Source of the DNA: Litorilituus sediminis
GTDB lineage: Bacteria > Pseudomonadota > Gammaproteobacteria > Enterobacterales > Alteromonadaceae
Length of the DNA: 64,000 bases
Reading direction: 5' to 3'
NCBI RefSeq assembly: GCF_004295665.1
Contig: NZ_CP034759.1
Span: 310,001 to 374,000, forward strand
Shown: positions 16,604 through 25,345 of the stretch, piece after piece
How positions within the stretch are numbered: the first letter of the stretch is position 1
Layout: the number at the start of each line of letters is the position of its first letter
Position numbers and translations under genes: made by a program
The notes under the pieces: generated by a model
The model's input: the letters and a program-made list of their open reading frames with translations, nothing else
Told to the model about the DNA's origin: nothing
Database searches by the model: none

Positions 16604-17881
16604 ATGAAAACATATATCTTTACTAGTCTGCTATTGATGATGGTAACGCTTAGCTCTGTGGCTTTTGCGTCAGATAATAGCAATAACAGTCAAGTATCAT
16701 CGCCAACAACGCAAGCAGAGCTACAGCAAATACTTGCGCCTATTGCGTTATATCCAGATGCATTATTAACACATATCTTAATTGCTTCAACTTATCCGCT
16801 TGAAGTGGTGCAAGCGCACCGCTGGCTTGAGCAGAATCCCGATTTGGATTCAGAGCAACACTTATCTTTAGTAGCAAAATATCAGTGGGATGAAAGTATT
16901 GTTGCGCTGTTAGCCTTTCCATCAGTATTGCAGCGACTTAATGATGACTTGAATTGGACGCAACAATTAGGAGAAGCCTTTTTAGCTGATGAAGCTTTAT
17001 TGCTATCAAGTATTCAAGCGCTGAGACAACAAGCAGACGATGCCGGTAACTTAGATAAAATGGCGAATATTAATGTCGAGCGTGAACAAGCGCATATTAT
17101 TTTAACGCCTGTAGAAAAGCATATTGTTTATGTTCCATACTATGATACTCGCATTATTTATGGTCGTTGGCATTGGCGACATTATCCGCCAATATTTTGG
17201 GCTGCGCCAGTTGGCTTACATACCTCATATTATTATCACAGACACCATCACCCATTTTATTGGCACACAGGTATTCATATTCGTCATCATTTCTTTTTTA
17301 GTAGTTTTCACTGGCATAATCGCTATGTGGTTATACATCACTCAAGAAAACCTCATTACCGACATGTCACTCGCTATAGCAAGAAAAGCGTAAGTACTGG
17401 TGGCAGTCGATGGCAGCATAAAAAACATCATAGACGAGGTGTCAACTATACTAACAAGGCATTACATAAGCGCTACCACAGTGCTAAGGTAAGCAAAGGG
17501 CATCAAAACACTAGACAATTTACTCGGGTTAAATCAAACCTAAACAAAAATAAAGTGCATGCTATTAAGCATAATAATCGAGTAGTTAAAGCTAACACTA
17601 AAACCAATAAACAGACTTTAGTAAAACAACCCCATCAGCGAAGTGTCAACAAGGTGCCAGTAAGGACAAAACCTAGCAAACAGGGCACGTTTAATCGCAG
17701 TACTAGTAAGCAAAAACATGCTGTAACTCATACAAAGCAAAAGCAAACCATGGTGAGAAAAAGTCAGTTAAGACAAAACGCCAGTAAAAGTGTTGCCAAT
17801 ACGCGAACGGCTCAAGTTAACCGTAGTCGCTCTGTTAATCACAGCAGTAAAAGTCAGCATAGGGTGCAGAAGCATAGATAG
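16604..17881 (+). CDS. DUF3300 domain protein with basic, His-rich tail
   Basis: The 425-residue protein has a signal peptide (about 1-23, ending SVAFASD). A DUF3300 domain follows (about 38-195: LQQILAPIALYPDALLTHIL, STYPLEVVQAHRWLEQNPDL, HIVYVPYYDTRIIYG). After that come a His/Tyr/Trp-rich block (about 195-260, with PPIFWAAPVGLH and many HH pairs) and about 160 residues of Lys/Arg/Gln/Ser/Asn-rich disordered sequence. The family is periplasmic or outer-membrane associated and has no established function. The basic tail could bind lipopolysaccharide, nucleic acid or cell wall, and the His block could bind metal. The position after the PhoPQ-like pair suggests it is one of its targets. Confidence 0.82.
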   Translation: MKTYIFTSLLLMMVTLSSVAFASDNSNNSQVSSPTTQAELQQILAPIALYPDALLTHILIASTYPLEVVQAHRWLEQNPDLDSEQHLSLVAKYQWDESIVALLAFPSVLQRLNDDLNWTQQLGEAFLADEALLLSSIQALRQQADDAGNLDKMANINVEREQAHIILTPVEKHIVYVPYYDTRIIYGRWHWRHYPPIFWAAPVGLHTSYYYHRHHHPFYWHTGIHIRHHFFFSSFHWHNRYVVIHHSRKPHYRHVTRYSKKSVSTGGSRWQHKKHHRRGVNYTNKALHKRYHSAKVSKGHQNTRQFTRVKSNLNKNKVHAIKHNNRVVKANTKTNKQTLVKQPHQRSVNKVPVRTKPSKQGTFNRSTSKQKHAVTHTKQKQTMVRKSQLRQNASKSVANTRTAQVNRSRSVNHSSKSQHRVQKHR

Positions 17882-17947
17882 AATAGCTTTAACCGTTTTG
17901 TTTGCTTTATTATGTCGTATCACGTAAAAAAAAGAGTATAACTGTTT

Positions 17948-18877
17948 GTGTTAAGTCGATTTATTAACAAACATAATTTAACGGATCACTTTAAAGATAA
18001 TGCATTAACTTATTGGCACCCTTTGGCTGACGAGATAGTCAATTGGTGTCAACATCAATATCAACAGCATACGCCTATTTTTGTTGGGGTAAATGGTTGT
18101 CAGGGCAGTGGTAAGTCAACCTTATGTCAATACTTAAAACAATACTTACACAATAACTATCAACTGAATGTGGTGTGCTTATCGCTTGATGATTTTTATT
18201 TATCATCTAACGAAAGAGCAAAGCATGGTAAAAGTATTCATCCGTTATTCGCCACCCGAGGCGTGCCGGGAACGCATAATATTCCATTGTTAACACATAT
18301 CCTCAATAAACTAACTGCCTTATCTGAGCGCCAAGAATTAACCTTACCTCAATTTGACAAGTTAACTGATGAGCCGCTGGCGATAGATTTTTGCCCGAAA
18401 ATAGCCGGTAAAGTAGACGTTGTGTTATTTGAAGGCTGGTGCTGGGGTGTTGCTGCACAAGATGATAAACAGTTAACTGTACCGATTAATCGTTTAGAAA
18501 AGCATTATGATCCGTTACTAGTTTGGCGAAAGACGATTAATCAATTATTAAAACAAGACTACATGCCGTTATATCAGCAGATGCATTATTGGCTGATGTT
18601 AAAAGCGCCAAACTTTGATTGTGTATATCAATGGCGTTTAGAGCAAGAGCAGAAAATGCTTACGCAGTATCGAGCTAAGTCAGCAAAATCATTAATGACC
18701 AACAAGTTGCTTAAAGCAATGTCGGCTGAAGAGGTTGCGAGTTTTGTTGAGTATTTTCAGCGGCTAACTGAACATGCATTGATTGATTTGCCACCTAAAA
18801 TGGATAAGGTATTTATCTTAAATGCTAACAGGGAAGTGATTGGGGTACAGAGTAAAACGAGAAAAGAGCAAATGTAA
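17948..18877 (+). CDS. D-glycerate 3-kinase-like P-loop kinase
   Basis: The 309-residue cytoplasmic protein has Walker A GVNGCQGSGKST (47-58) and the segment LDDFYLSSNERAKHGKSIHP. It also has TRGVPGTHN, then LPQFDKLTDEP and VVLFEGWCWG. These are the hallmarks of the plant-type glycerate 3-kinase/yeast Tda10 family, which resembles uridine kinase and phosphoribulokinase. The likely reaction is ATP-dependent phosphorylation of D-glycerate to 3-phosphoglycerate. The start is a GTG at 17948 with AAGAG about 10 nt before it. No glyoxylate or hydroxypyruvate genes are adjacent, so the substrate rests on the family. It converges with a small gene across a hairpin. Confidence 0.82.
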   Translation: MLSRFINKHNLTDHFKDNALTYWHPLADEIVNWCQHQYQQHTPIFVGVNGCQGSGKSTLCQYLKQYLHNNYQLNVVCLSLDDFYLSSNERAKHGKSIHPLFATRGVPGTHNIPLLTHILNKLTALSERQELTLPQFDKLTDEPLAIDFCPKIAGKVDVVLFEGWCWGVAAQDDKQLTVPINRLEKHYDPLLVWRKTINQLLKQDYMPLYQQMHYWLMLKAPNFDCVYQWRLEQEQKMLTQYRAKSAKSLMTNKLLKAMSAEEVASFVEYFQRLTEHALIDLPPKMDKVFILNANREVIGVQSKTRKEQM

Positions 18878-18905
18878 TTGATGTGCATTGAGCGCATCAA
18901 TTACA
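18873..18905. terminator. Hairpin between convergent genes
   Basis: TGTAATTGATG (18873-18883) and CATCAATTACA (18895-18905) form a perfect 11-bp stem with an 11-nt loop that includes the kinase stop codon. There is no U tract on either side, so termination is inferred from its position between convergent genes. Confidence 0.45.
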
Positions 18906-18920
18906 TCAACTTAAAGGCTA

Positions 18921-19109
18921 TTAAGCGCGAGCTTCTTTAGCTTCAAGCGTACAAGATTTTTCTTCTTCGATAAGACCAGCTTCAACAGCGTCAATTGCAC
19001 GTTGGTCATGCTTGTTTGGTGGACAACCACACGTATGATCACTTACGTTGTGTAAACGAGCTTGTTCTAAATGCCATTGTGCTACTTTGATATGTTGATC
19101 AACATTCAT
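18921..19109 (-). CDS. Small cysteine-containing protein of unknown function
   Basis: This 62-residue frame has a good ribosome site (CTGGAGAAAATAAA before the ATG) and is not overlapped by another gene, so it looks real. The product is soluble and acidic at the C-terminus. It has a central HTCGCPPNKHD segment (two Cys and nearby His) and a later lone Cys (KSCTLEA). The Cys/His cluster could bind a metal or act in redox chemistry. I do not recognise the family. It has its own 258-bp upstream region, divergent from the XRE-cupin regulator. Confidence 0.7.
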   Translation of the reverse strand: MNVDQHIKVAQWHLEQARLHNVSDHTCGCPPNKHDQRAIDAVEAGLIEEEKSCTLEAKEARA

Positions 19110-19367
19110 TTTATTTTCTCCAGGACAAAAATTTAATTGCGATCTAATCGCGTCATTTCAATGAAACTTTTATCTTAGTCGCTGCGAAACGCTAAGATGT
19201 TGGCATTGTAATTAAAATTTTGCCAATGTCTACGTGTATTTAGCTAAAAATGTTGTAAATATAGAGTTTTGTTTTAATATTGGAAAATAATAGTGTCTAA
19301 TGTTGATATCTTGTAGTTTTGTACATTAAGACACATAGGTTTATTTAATTTGCTGATATAAAGAGAG

Positions 19368-19916
19368 ATGTCTATGAGCAACCCAATTAGCGATGGCATT
19401 AAAAGCTTGCGTAACCAACATAAGTTGACGCAAACCAAATTAGCAGAGCTTGCGGGCATACCAAGAGCGACACTTGCCAATATGGAGAGTGCCCAATCAA
19501 ATCCGAGTATTAGTTTAGTGGTTAAAGTGGCGCAGGCTTTAGGGGTAAGTGTGGATGATCTTATCAGTAAGCATCCCGCTGCGCATGTAACTGAAGTTGA
19601 ACGGGCTGATATGCCTGTACTGCACTTAGATGATGGTAAATTCTCTAGCACTAAAGCAAGCCCAATTAGTACGCAAAATTTACAAATCAACGATATCAGT
19701 ATGATGCCGTCATGTTATTGCAAAGGCGTGCCTCACCCTGAAGGCAGTCATGAGTTATTTCTTTGTTTAGATGGTATCGCAACGGTTGAAGTGCAAGGTG
19801 TGAAATATCAAGTTGAAGCAGGCAACCTTATTTATTTTCACGGTCATCTGCCGCATTGTTATGGTAATGAAGGGGTTAAGCCTGTACATGCGGTTGCCGT
19901 TGTTTATATGGCTTAA
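19368..19916 (+). CDS. XRE-family regulator with cupin domain
   Basis: The 182-residue protein has an N-terminal HTH_3 domain (about 10-64: IKSLRNQHKLTQTKLAELAGI, RATLANMESAQSNPSI, LVKVAQALGVSVDDLIS). Its C-terminal cupin_2 barrel (about 105-180) includes HPEGSHELFLCLDGIATVEV and AGNLIYFHGHLPHCYGNEG. The architecture is that of PuuR/ClgR-like metabolite-sensing regulators, where the cupin binds a small ligand or metal. The gene has an AGAGATG-type ribosome site. Its 69-bp spacing to the questin oxidase-like gene suggests a unit. The ligand cannot be read from sequence. Confidence 0.85.
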   Translation: MSMSNPISDGIKSLRNQHKLTQTKLAELAGIPRATLANMESAQSNPSISLVVKVAQALGVSVDDLISKHPAAHVTEVERADMPVLHLDDGKFSSTKASPISTQNLQINDISMMPSCYCKGVPHPEGSHELFLCLDGIATVEVQGVKYQVEAGNLIYFHGHLPHCYGNEGVKPVHAVAVVYMA

Positions 19917-19985
19917 GTTAGCTTATATTAATTTGAAAAATCAAAAATTTTAGATAGCCTAGGACAGTATTTTACTGAGGAAATT

Positions 19986-20975
19986 ATGGAAGAAATAACA
20001 CAGTTAAATTCATTGCTTGAAAAAGTTGCTCGCTATCAGCCCTCATATGGCGGCGGACTAGCCACTCATCTGCCCATGGTGCTAATCGCTTTAAATAAAT
20101 TGTCTGCCCCCAATGCGAAGCTGGTAGAAACATTCCATAACAGTGTCGATAATTTAGAAGTTATCGGTAGCCTAGATAAGGTTGATATGGTGGCAAATAT
20201 TGAAAGTGAATTAGGCAATAGCAAGAGCTTTAAACGCTACTTAAAGTATTTTCAACATCAATTAGCACAAAACACTATCAAAGCGGTGCTTGAAAAGTCA
20301 CTGCCAATTTTGATTTCAGGCATAGCAGCATCGGCATTTCATGGCTTGATCAGATTAGCTTATGCCCTTGAAGCAAACAGTCGAAGTGAAATTGCTATTG
20401 CCCTTGCATATTGGAGTGCAGAATATCAGCCGTTTGAGTTGCTTGAGGAGACAACTAGCGAAAGGTTAGCAGATATTTTGACTCGATTAGCTCCGCTTGG
20501 GGAGCACTATGATTTTTCGCCGGGTATTATTGTTAACAGAATGAATGAAATAGCTGAGTTATTAAAAAGTCATCGCTCGGTTATACAACCTGCAGCTATT
20601 GATTTAGAAACCTTGCAGCAGTTTGCTTTAAAATCATTTTATTTATCGGATGATTTTACATTGTTACATACAGTAACGGGGTGTCATGCCTTTTCAATTA
20701 TTCTCCCTTTTCTTAAGAACGAAGAGCTCGCACTACGACAGCTGTGGAAAGCTATACTCGTCGCTTATTTAAGCACTGGCCTTGGCTTTAAAGATGAAAA
20801 ACTTAACATACCAGCATGTGATGTAGACTTTGAGCAACTGAGAAGCAATGCATTACAATCAAAAGACTCTCATATAATAAAACTGGTTTATAGTTGTCGA
20901 GCAGAGTATCAAAAGAGTAATAAGCCATTGTATTACTTAGTCGCCAAACGTGCTGTTTTTGCTCATCTTGGCTAA
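19986..20975 (+). CDS. Questin oxidase-like family protein (DUF4243)
   Basis: The 329-residue protein resembles the questin oxidase-like family (PF14027). The N-terminal segment YQPSYGGGLATHLPMVLIAL matches its usual opening, and the later segments SGIAASAFHGLIRLAYALEA and LHTVTGCHAF carry conserved His residues. The fungal founder oxidises the anthraquinone questin, but bacterial members have no established substrate. No cofactor motif is obvious, in line with the family. The gene has a TGAGGAAATT ribosome site. The XRE-cupin gene upstream may control it. Confidence 0.75.
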   Translation: MEEITQLNSLLEKVARYQPSYGGGLATHLPMVLIALNKLSAPNAKLVETFHNSVDNLEVIGSLDKVDMVANIESELGNSKSFKRYLKYFQHQLAQNTIKAVLEKSLPILISGIAASAFHGLIRLAYALEANSRSEIAIALAYWSAEYQPFELLEETTSERLADILTRLAPLGEHYDFSPGIIVNRMNEIAELLKSHRSVIQPAAIDLETLQQFALKSFYLSDDFTLLHTVTGCHAFSIILPFLKNEELALRQLWKAILVAYLSTGLGFKDEKLNIPACDVDFEQLRSNALQSKDSHIIKLVYSCRAEYQKSNKPLYYLVAKRAVFAHLG

Positions 20976-20978
20976 CTA

Positions 20979-21014
20979 ATACCAATTTGATCAAATACTT
21001 AATTAACTTGGTAT
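20979..21014. repeat. Palindromic intergenic unit
   Basis: ATACCAA (20979-20985) and TTGGTAT (21008-21014) are complementary, and the left part also contains the perfect palindrome ATTTGATCAAAT (20985-20996). Units with ATACCAATT ends are, as I recall, scattered in Colwellia-like genomes. It may double as a terminator between the converging genes. Confidence 0.4.
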
Positions 21015-21119
21015 AAAATATTCTGCTGGCTAGACACTCGCTGCTATTAGTTTATGTGCGGTTAAAGTCTCTTAGCTAAATGGTTAGCTCAAGATAAGCT
21101 CAAGATATGCACAGTCTAG

Positions 21120-23318
21120 TTATTGTTTGGCAATGGGTAAGCTAATGGTGATGGTTACGCCATCGGGTTGATAATTATTATCTGCGCGAATCTCCCCTAA
21201 ATGAAATTGGCAAATTAAGCGAGCGATATAAAGTCCTAAGCCTAAATGAGGCTGTGTTTGCTTTTTATTTGGCCGGATAGAAACCATAGAGTCAAATAAG
21301 CTGGTTAGCATTTGCTCAGGTAAGTGAATGCCATTATTGATAATTTGCATGACAATGTACTTTCCTTTAAGAGAGACGGTAACCGTAACCTTGTTATCTT
21401 CACTAAATTCTACAGCATTACCTACGACTTTATCTAAAAGCTGCACTATATGTTCAGCAGAGCCAGTTATGGTGCAATCATCGGGTAAGCTATTATCAGT
21501 CACTAATTCGATATGATGTTTTGGATAGATATGTTGATAACCTTGGCAGCAACCTTGAATAAGCTTAATAATGTCTACGGCACTTTTTTCTGTATTCACT
21601 AGCATTTGCTCAAGGCGAGTCGCTTCACTCATATTGGATAATATTTCGTTTAAGGTGTTAATACCTGTTTGTGCTCGTTCAATATAGAGGTTCTCTGAAG
21701 CTTGATTTTGCTGTAACGATAAATTTTCTAATGAAGTTTTGACTACAGCAATGGGCGTTCTTAGCTCATGCGATAACCGTGCTGACATATTTTCTAGGTA
21801 GTGATTATATTGTTGCAATCGCTTGATTGCCCGAGCAAAGCTGCGAGATAAATCACCGATTTCATCGTTGGTTTTAGAGATAGCAATATCAGACTTGATG
21901 CGACCATGTTCATCAATAGCTTGTTCAGCTTGGCTGCTTAGTTGTCTAATTCTGCTGGTGATCCTACTGGCGAAAAAGACAAAGGTTAACGCGCCAAGTA
22001 ACATTATTGCCAGTATGATAGTAAATAGTTTCTCTAAAGCTTGATTGCGTAAGGTGCGAATACCGTTTGTTGTTTCTTCTACAATTACTGCGCCTTTAAC
22101 ATTATTGTTAATAAAAATAGGGTAGGCTGCAGATAAAACTAATGCCTGTTGATCTGTCGTTAAGCGCCATTGTGATTTTGCATGCCCAGAAAGGGCACTA
22201 ACAATATGATCGCCAGTTAAATGCTGAGCATCATAGAGTTTATCTATAAAATCAGTAGGTGGCTTAGTCAGTATTTTGTAATACAAGGGCAACAGCACTG
22301 AGTTTTTAAACTGCTGCCAGTATTTACTGGAAATAAGTGGTTGCTCTGATATTTTACTTGATTGCCAAAAGCCACTTGCCGTTTTTAGCGAGCCGGCACT
22401 GGCTAATACGCGGTGGTGGTGATCAACAACCCAAATACTTGAGTTGGTATGGCGCATACCATTAACAATACGTTCAATCTCGGGTGAAGGCACCAAAATA
22501 GTGCCCAAAGTACTAGCACTTTGTGGGTTGGCTGAGCCAATTTGACTGAGAACTTCGCCATTTTCCTCATCGACATCATTAAAAGCAAAAGCGATTTTAT
22601 CGCCAACGGCTTTTAACGGGATACGCATTTCAATATTGTAACCTGTGGGTGTTAATAGCCAATGTCCTTGTATCATAGGCTGTGGTATCAGGGTGTCTTT
22701 ATTTGCTTGCTCTGAGGGGATGAGCTCAAAAGCGGATAGCCAGCCAGCCTGCTTATTACTGACAATAAAGCGCCTAAATTGACCACGATTATTAATAAAG
22801 GATAATTGCATATGATCGTTATGGGTTATGCTTCTTGCGTTTGCGCCACGAAAAATGGTGTGGTTGTCATTAACTTTAAAGAACAAGTATAAGTATTTGT
22901 CATACTTACCTAAACTGGCAGTAAAGTTTAAGCTAGCTGCTAAGTTACCATCTAAGTTATTGCTTTTACTAAATAGTATATTGTCGTTGCCATAATAGTG
23001 TTGACTATGTTCTTTTGTCGGCCAGTCGTGAATTAAACCATCTAATTGGATTGCTTCTTTAAGCTGATAACCGTAGAGATCTTTACCTTGTTCAACGCTC
23101 GGTAAAAAACTCGCTTGATTATTAAACAGATTAGGGCGTTCATGCAGCGCTGTTGCTAACGCTCTTGCTGTGCCGACTAAGGTTTGTTCTTGGCCATAGC
23201 GTAAATATTTTTCCATTTCCCATACATACTGATAGCCAAACCAAGGAATAATAAAGAGAAAGCTTGAAAGTAATAATAATTTCGCTCTAAGACCAAAACG
23301 TAATTTAAACGACGACAT
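21120..23318 (-). CDS. pdsS: Dedicated-sortase-system sensor histidine kinase PdsS
   Basis: With the ATG at 23318, one base after the pdsR stop codon, the product has 732 residues. A longer in-frame start at 23381 would overlap pdsR. The N-terminus LRFGLRAKLLLLSSFLFIIPWFGYQ and the following YLRYGQEQTL are typical of the 'marine sortase' kinase family (TIGR03785). TM1 and TM2 enclose about 400 extracytoplasmic residues, part of which (IQLDGLIHDWP through YNIEMRIPL) resembles a CBM9-like fold. HAMP, HisKA (LSHELRTPIAVV, H517), N box and G2 GLGLGLYIA follow. The G1 box reads NNG instead of DxG. The sortase and substrate genes usually found beside it are absent here. Confidence 0.82.
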   Translation of the reverse strand: MSSFKLRFGLRAKLLLLSSFLFIIPWFGYQYVWEMEKYLRYGQEQTLVGTARALATALHERPNLFNNQASFLPSVEQGKDLYGYQLKEAIQLDGLIHDWPTKEHSQHYYGNDNILFSKSNNLDGNLAASLNFTASLGKYDKYLYLFFKVNDNHTIFRGANARSITHNDHMQLSFINNRGQFRRFIVSNKQAGWLSAFELIPSEQANKDTLIPQPMIQGHWLLTPTGYNIEMRIPLKAVGDKIAFAFNDVDEENGEVLSQIGSANPQSASTLGTILVPSPEIERIVNGMRHTNSSIWVVDHHHRVLASAGSLKTASGFWQSSKISEQPLISSKYWQQFKNSVLLPLYYKILTKPPTDFIDKLYDAQHLTGDHIVSALSGHAKSQWRLTTDQQALVLSAAYPIFINNNVKGAVIVEETTNGIRTLRNQALEKLFTIILAIMLLGALTFVFFASRITSRIRQLSSQAEQAIDEHGRIKSDIAISKTNDEIGDLSRSFARAIKRLQQYNHYLENMSARLSHELRTPIAVVKTSLENLSLQQNQASENLYIERAQTGINTLNEILSNMSEATRLEQMLVNTEKSAVDIIKLIQGCCQGYQHIYPKHHIELVTDNSLPDDCTITGSAEHIVQLLDKVVGNAVEFSEDNKVTVTVSLKGKYIVMQIINNGIHLPEQMLTSLFDSMVSIRPNKKQTQPHLGLGLYIARLICQFHLGEIRADNNYQPDGVTITISLPIAKQ

Positions 23319-23319
23319 G

Positions 23320-24012
23320 CTAATGAGTGTTCCAGCGATAGCCCATACCATATACTGTTTCAATACAGTCGAAGTTGTCATCTAAAGAGAGAAATTTCTT
23401 TCTTATGCGTTTGATGTGTGAAGTGATGGTACTGTCGTCAACATAAATTTTTGAATCAGTCATTAGTTGATTGCGGTTTTTCACATGGCCCGGGTGTTTA
23501 GCTAAAGCATGGACTAACCAAAATTCAGTTACGGTAAGATCAATGGTTTTTTGTTGCCAGGTAATTGTCATACGCTGGCTGTCTATTGTTAAATCTCCTG
23601 TGTTTAATATATGGTCGGTGTCTATTGGCTTTTTAAGGGCATCTTCTCGGCGAAATAGGGCTGATATACGTGCAGTTAAATGCGGCAAACTAATATCTTT
23701 AGTTAAATAGTCATCAGCACCAATTCTAAGACCTGATACTGTATCAAAGTCATTATCTCTGGCGGTTAGAAAGATAATAGGTAATGTTGCAGATAAGTTT
23801 CTAAGCTGCTGACATAGGGTAAAGCCACCGTCATATTCATCATCAAGGCCGATATCTAAAATAACTAAGTTTGGTAATCTTAGATTAAATGCTTGTGTAG
23901 CGCTTGCTCTGTTTGCATAGGTTTGTACTTGATAACCTTGACTGCGAAGTACGTCAGCATAATTTTCTCTGATGGCTGCCTCATCTTCAACAATTGCAAT
24001 TCTTTTGCTCAT
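23320..24012 (-). CDS. pdsR: Dedicated-sortase-system response regulator PdsR
   Basis: The product is an OmpR-type regulator of about 230 residues. The receiver starts RIAIVEDEAAIRENYADVL and has phospho-acceptor Asp in VILDIGLDDEYDGG, then IFLTARDND and DYLTKDI. The long insertion after the phosphorylation site (DDEYDGG) is a trait of the TIGR03787 family. A winged-helix domain follows (LTVTEFWLVHALAKHPG, then ITSHIKRIRKKF and IETVYGMGYRW). I chose the ATG at 24012 (MSKRIAIVEDE); the frame extends to a TTG at 24048 without support. It is divergent from pdsO and should control it. Confidence 0.84.
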   Translation of the reverse strand: MSKRIAIVEDEAAIRENYADVLRSQGYQVQTYANRASATQAFNLRLPNLVILDIGLDDEYDGGFTLCQQLRNLSATLPIIFLTARDNDFDTVSGLRIGADDYLTKDISLPHLTARISALFRREDALKKPIDTDHILNTGDLTIDSQRMTITWQQKTIDLTVTEFWLVHALAKHPGHVKNRNQLMTDSKIYVDDSTITSHIKRIRKKFLSLDDNFDCIETVYGMGYRWNTH

Positions 24013-24240
24013 TCTCTTTAACCGATAACGTCTTAATTTATTTGGCAACTATATCGAATAAATTCGCTTGATGCGCCTAATTTTTGAAATTGCCATTTTG
24101 TTGCCACATTTGCTCAGCACATTGTCATAGTTGCGCCACTAAAGCATCAGTTTACTTAGGTTTAATTAAAAGCGTTCACACAGTAACTAAAACTTAAAAC
24201 AGATAAACATATTCAATCTTGAAATAAAGAGGTCATTAAC

Positions 24241-25023
24241 ATGAAAAACTTAAGTTCTAAAAAAGTAATGCTTTCAGCGGTATTAATGTCAACACTAGCT
24301 GGTGCGCCTATATTGGCGACAGCAGGTGAAACCACGAAGGCTATGCCAACGGCACAAGAGCTACATCAACAGCAACAAGATGTGGAAAATATTGGTTTTG
24401 GTAGTGGTTTGCTTGTTGGTGCTGTGGTTGCAGGGCCAATAGGCGCGTTTGTTGGCGGTATTGCGGGTAATTTTATTGCCAAGCACATTAATGCCAAAGA
24501 TGAGGTTGAGCTATTAACTGAAAATTTAGCTTATGTAAAAGAAAGCCACCTTGAGCAGGTGAGTGAATATGAAAGTAAATTAGCTCGAACTGAGCAAGAG
24601 CTGCAAACCCAACTCAGTATGCTTGAGCATAATGAACGTCTATCTGAGCAATTACAAGCAGAAAACTTGCTGATGAGTTTACAGTTTTCAACAGGTTCCA
24701 GTGATATTGCCGCCCATTATCAAGAACAAATTTCTGCTTTAGCCCAGATATTAAATAATGCACCAGACATGAAAATCGATTTATCTGGTTATACGGATCT
24801 AGCTGGAGAAGAAGAACAGAATCAGTCGTTATCGCAAGCGCGGGTCGCATCGGTTAAAACTTTGTTAATGGCTCAGGGGGTAGACGAGCAACAAATTCAA
24901 ACCTTTGCTTATGGCGAAAAATCTCCCGTGGTCGCAAATAGTGAACGCGAAGTGAGCTTTTATGATCGCAGGGTAGTGTTGAAATTGCATAAGCCTAATA
25001 GTCAGATGGCGCAACGTAATTAG
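24241..25023 (+). CDS. pdsO: Sortase-associated OmpA-like protein PdsO
   Basis: The 260-residue envelope protein has a signal peptide (about 1-29, ending ILATAGE), then a glycine-zipper hairpin (GFGSGLLVGAVVAGPIGAF, VGGIAGNFIA). A coiled coil (about 85-135) and a C-terminal OmpA-like peptidoglycan-binding domain (about 140-255: LQFSTGSSDIA, IDLSGYTDLAGEEEQNQSLS, YGEKSP) follow. This layout is that of PdsO (TIGR03789), found in dedicated class-GN sortase loci of marine gammaproteobacteria. The glycine zipper may insert into a membrane. It is divergent from pdsR across 228 bp. No sortase or VIT-domain target gene follows. Confidence 0.8.
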   Translation: MKNLSSKKVMLSAVLMSTLAGAPILATAGETTKAMPTAQELHQQQQDVENIGFGSGLLVGAVVAGPIGAFVGGIAGNFIAKHINAKDEVELLTENLAYVKESHLEQVSEYESKLARTEQELQTQLSMLEHNERLSEQLQAENLLMSLQFSTGSSDIAAHYQEQISALAQILNNAPDMKIDLSGYTDLAGEEEQNQSLSQARVASVKTLLMAQGVDEQQIQTFAYGEKSPVVANSEREVSFYDRRVVLKLHKPNSQMAQRN

Positions 25024-25345
25024 CATTTTAAATTAAACAATTGTTCTAATTTTTTTGGGGAGGTACAATAACCATTTAGAATATATAATAAAAATTTAAG
25101 CAGGTCAGATACAACTATTTGACTTGCTTTTTTATTATTGTGTTGTATAAAATATACACATGTAGACCGCTATTTTACTGGCTTTGAGTGACACTTGTAG
25201 TAATTGACATAGTTTTTATAACGTAAGTACGAAAAATACGGTACTAACAGATTGAAAAATAAGTAATGTGTTAACATGAAATTAACGCTTGTATAATTTG
25301 TGTTCGAATGGTATTAATGGAGCAAAATAAAAAGAAGGAGCGGTT
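25024..25345. other. Intergenic region holding a terminator, no sortase remnant
   Basis: This 322-bp gap carries the pdsO terminator (25098-25133) and then an AT-rich leader for the next gene. I looked for fragments of a sortase (TLXTC-like active site) in all frames by eye and saw none. Confidence 0.55.
25098..25133 (+). terminator. Terminator after pdsO
   Basis: AAGCAGGTCA (25098-25107) pairs with TGACTTGCTT (25120-25129) with one G-T pair, followed by a run of T residues to 25133. Confidence 0.65.

Noticed and set aside
17124-17393. Hydrophobic 89-codon frame inside the DUF3300 gene
   Set aside because: It is an alternative frame of the His/Tyr-rich coding block and lacks a start signal.
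25024-25345. Possible sortase remnant beside pdsO
   Set aside because: No sortase-like active-site pattern was seen in any frame; the gap holds only a terminator and an AT-rich leader.
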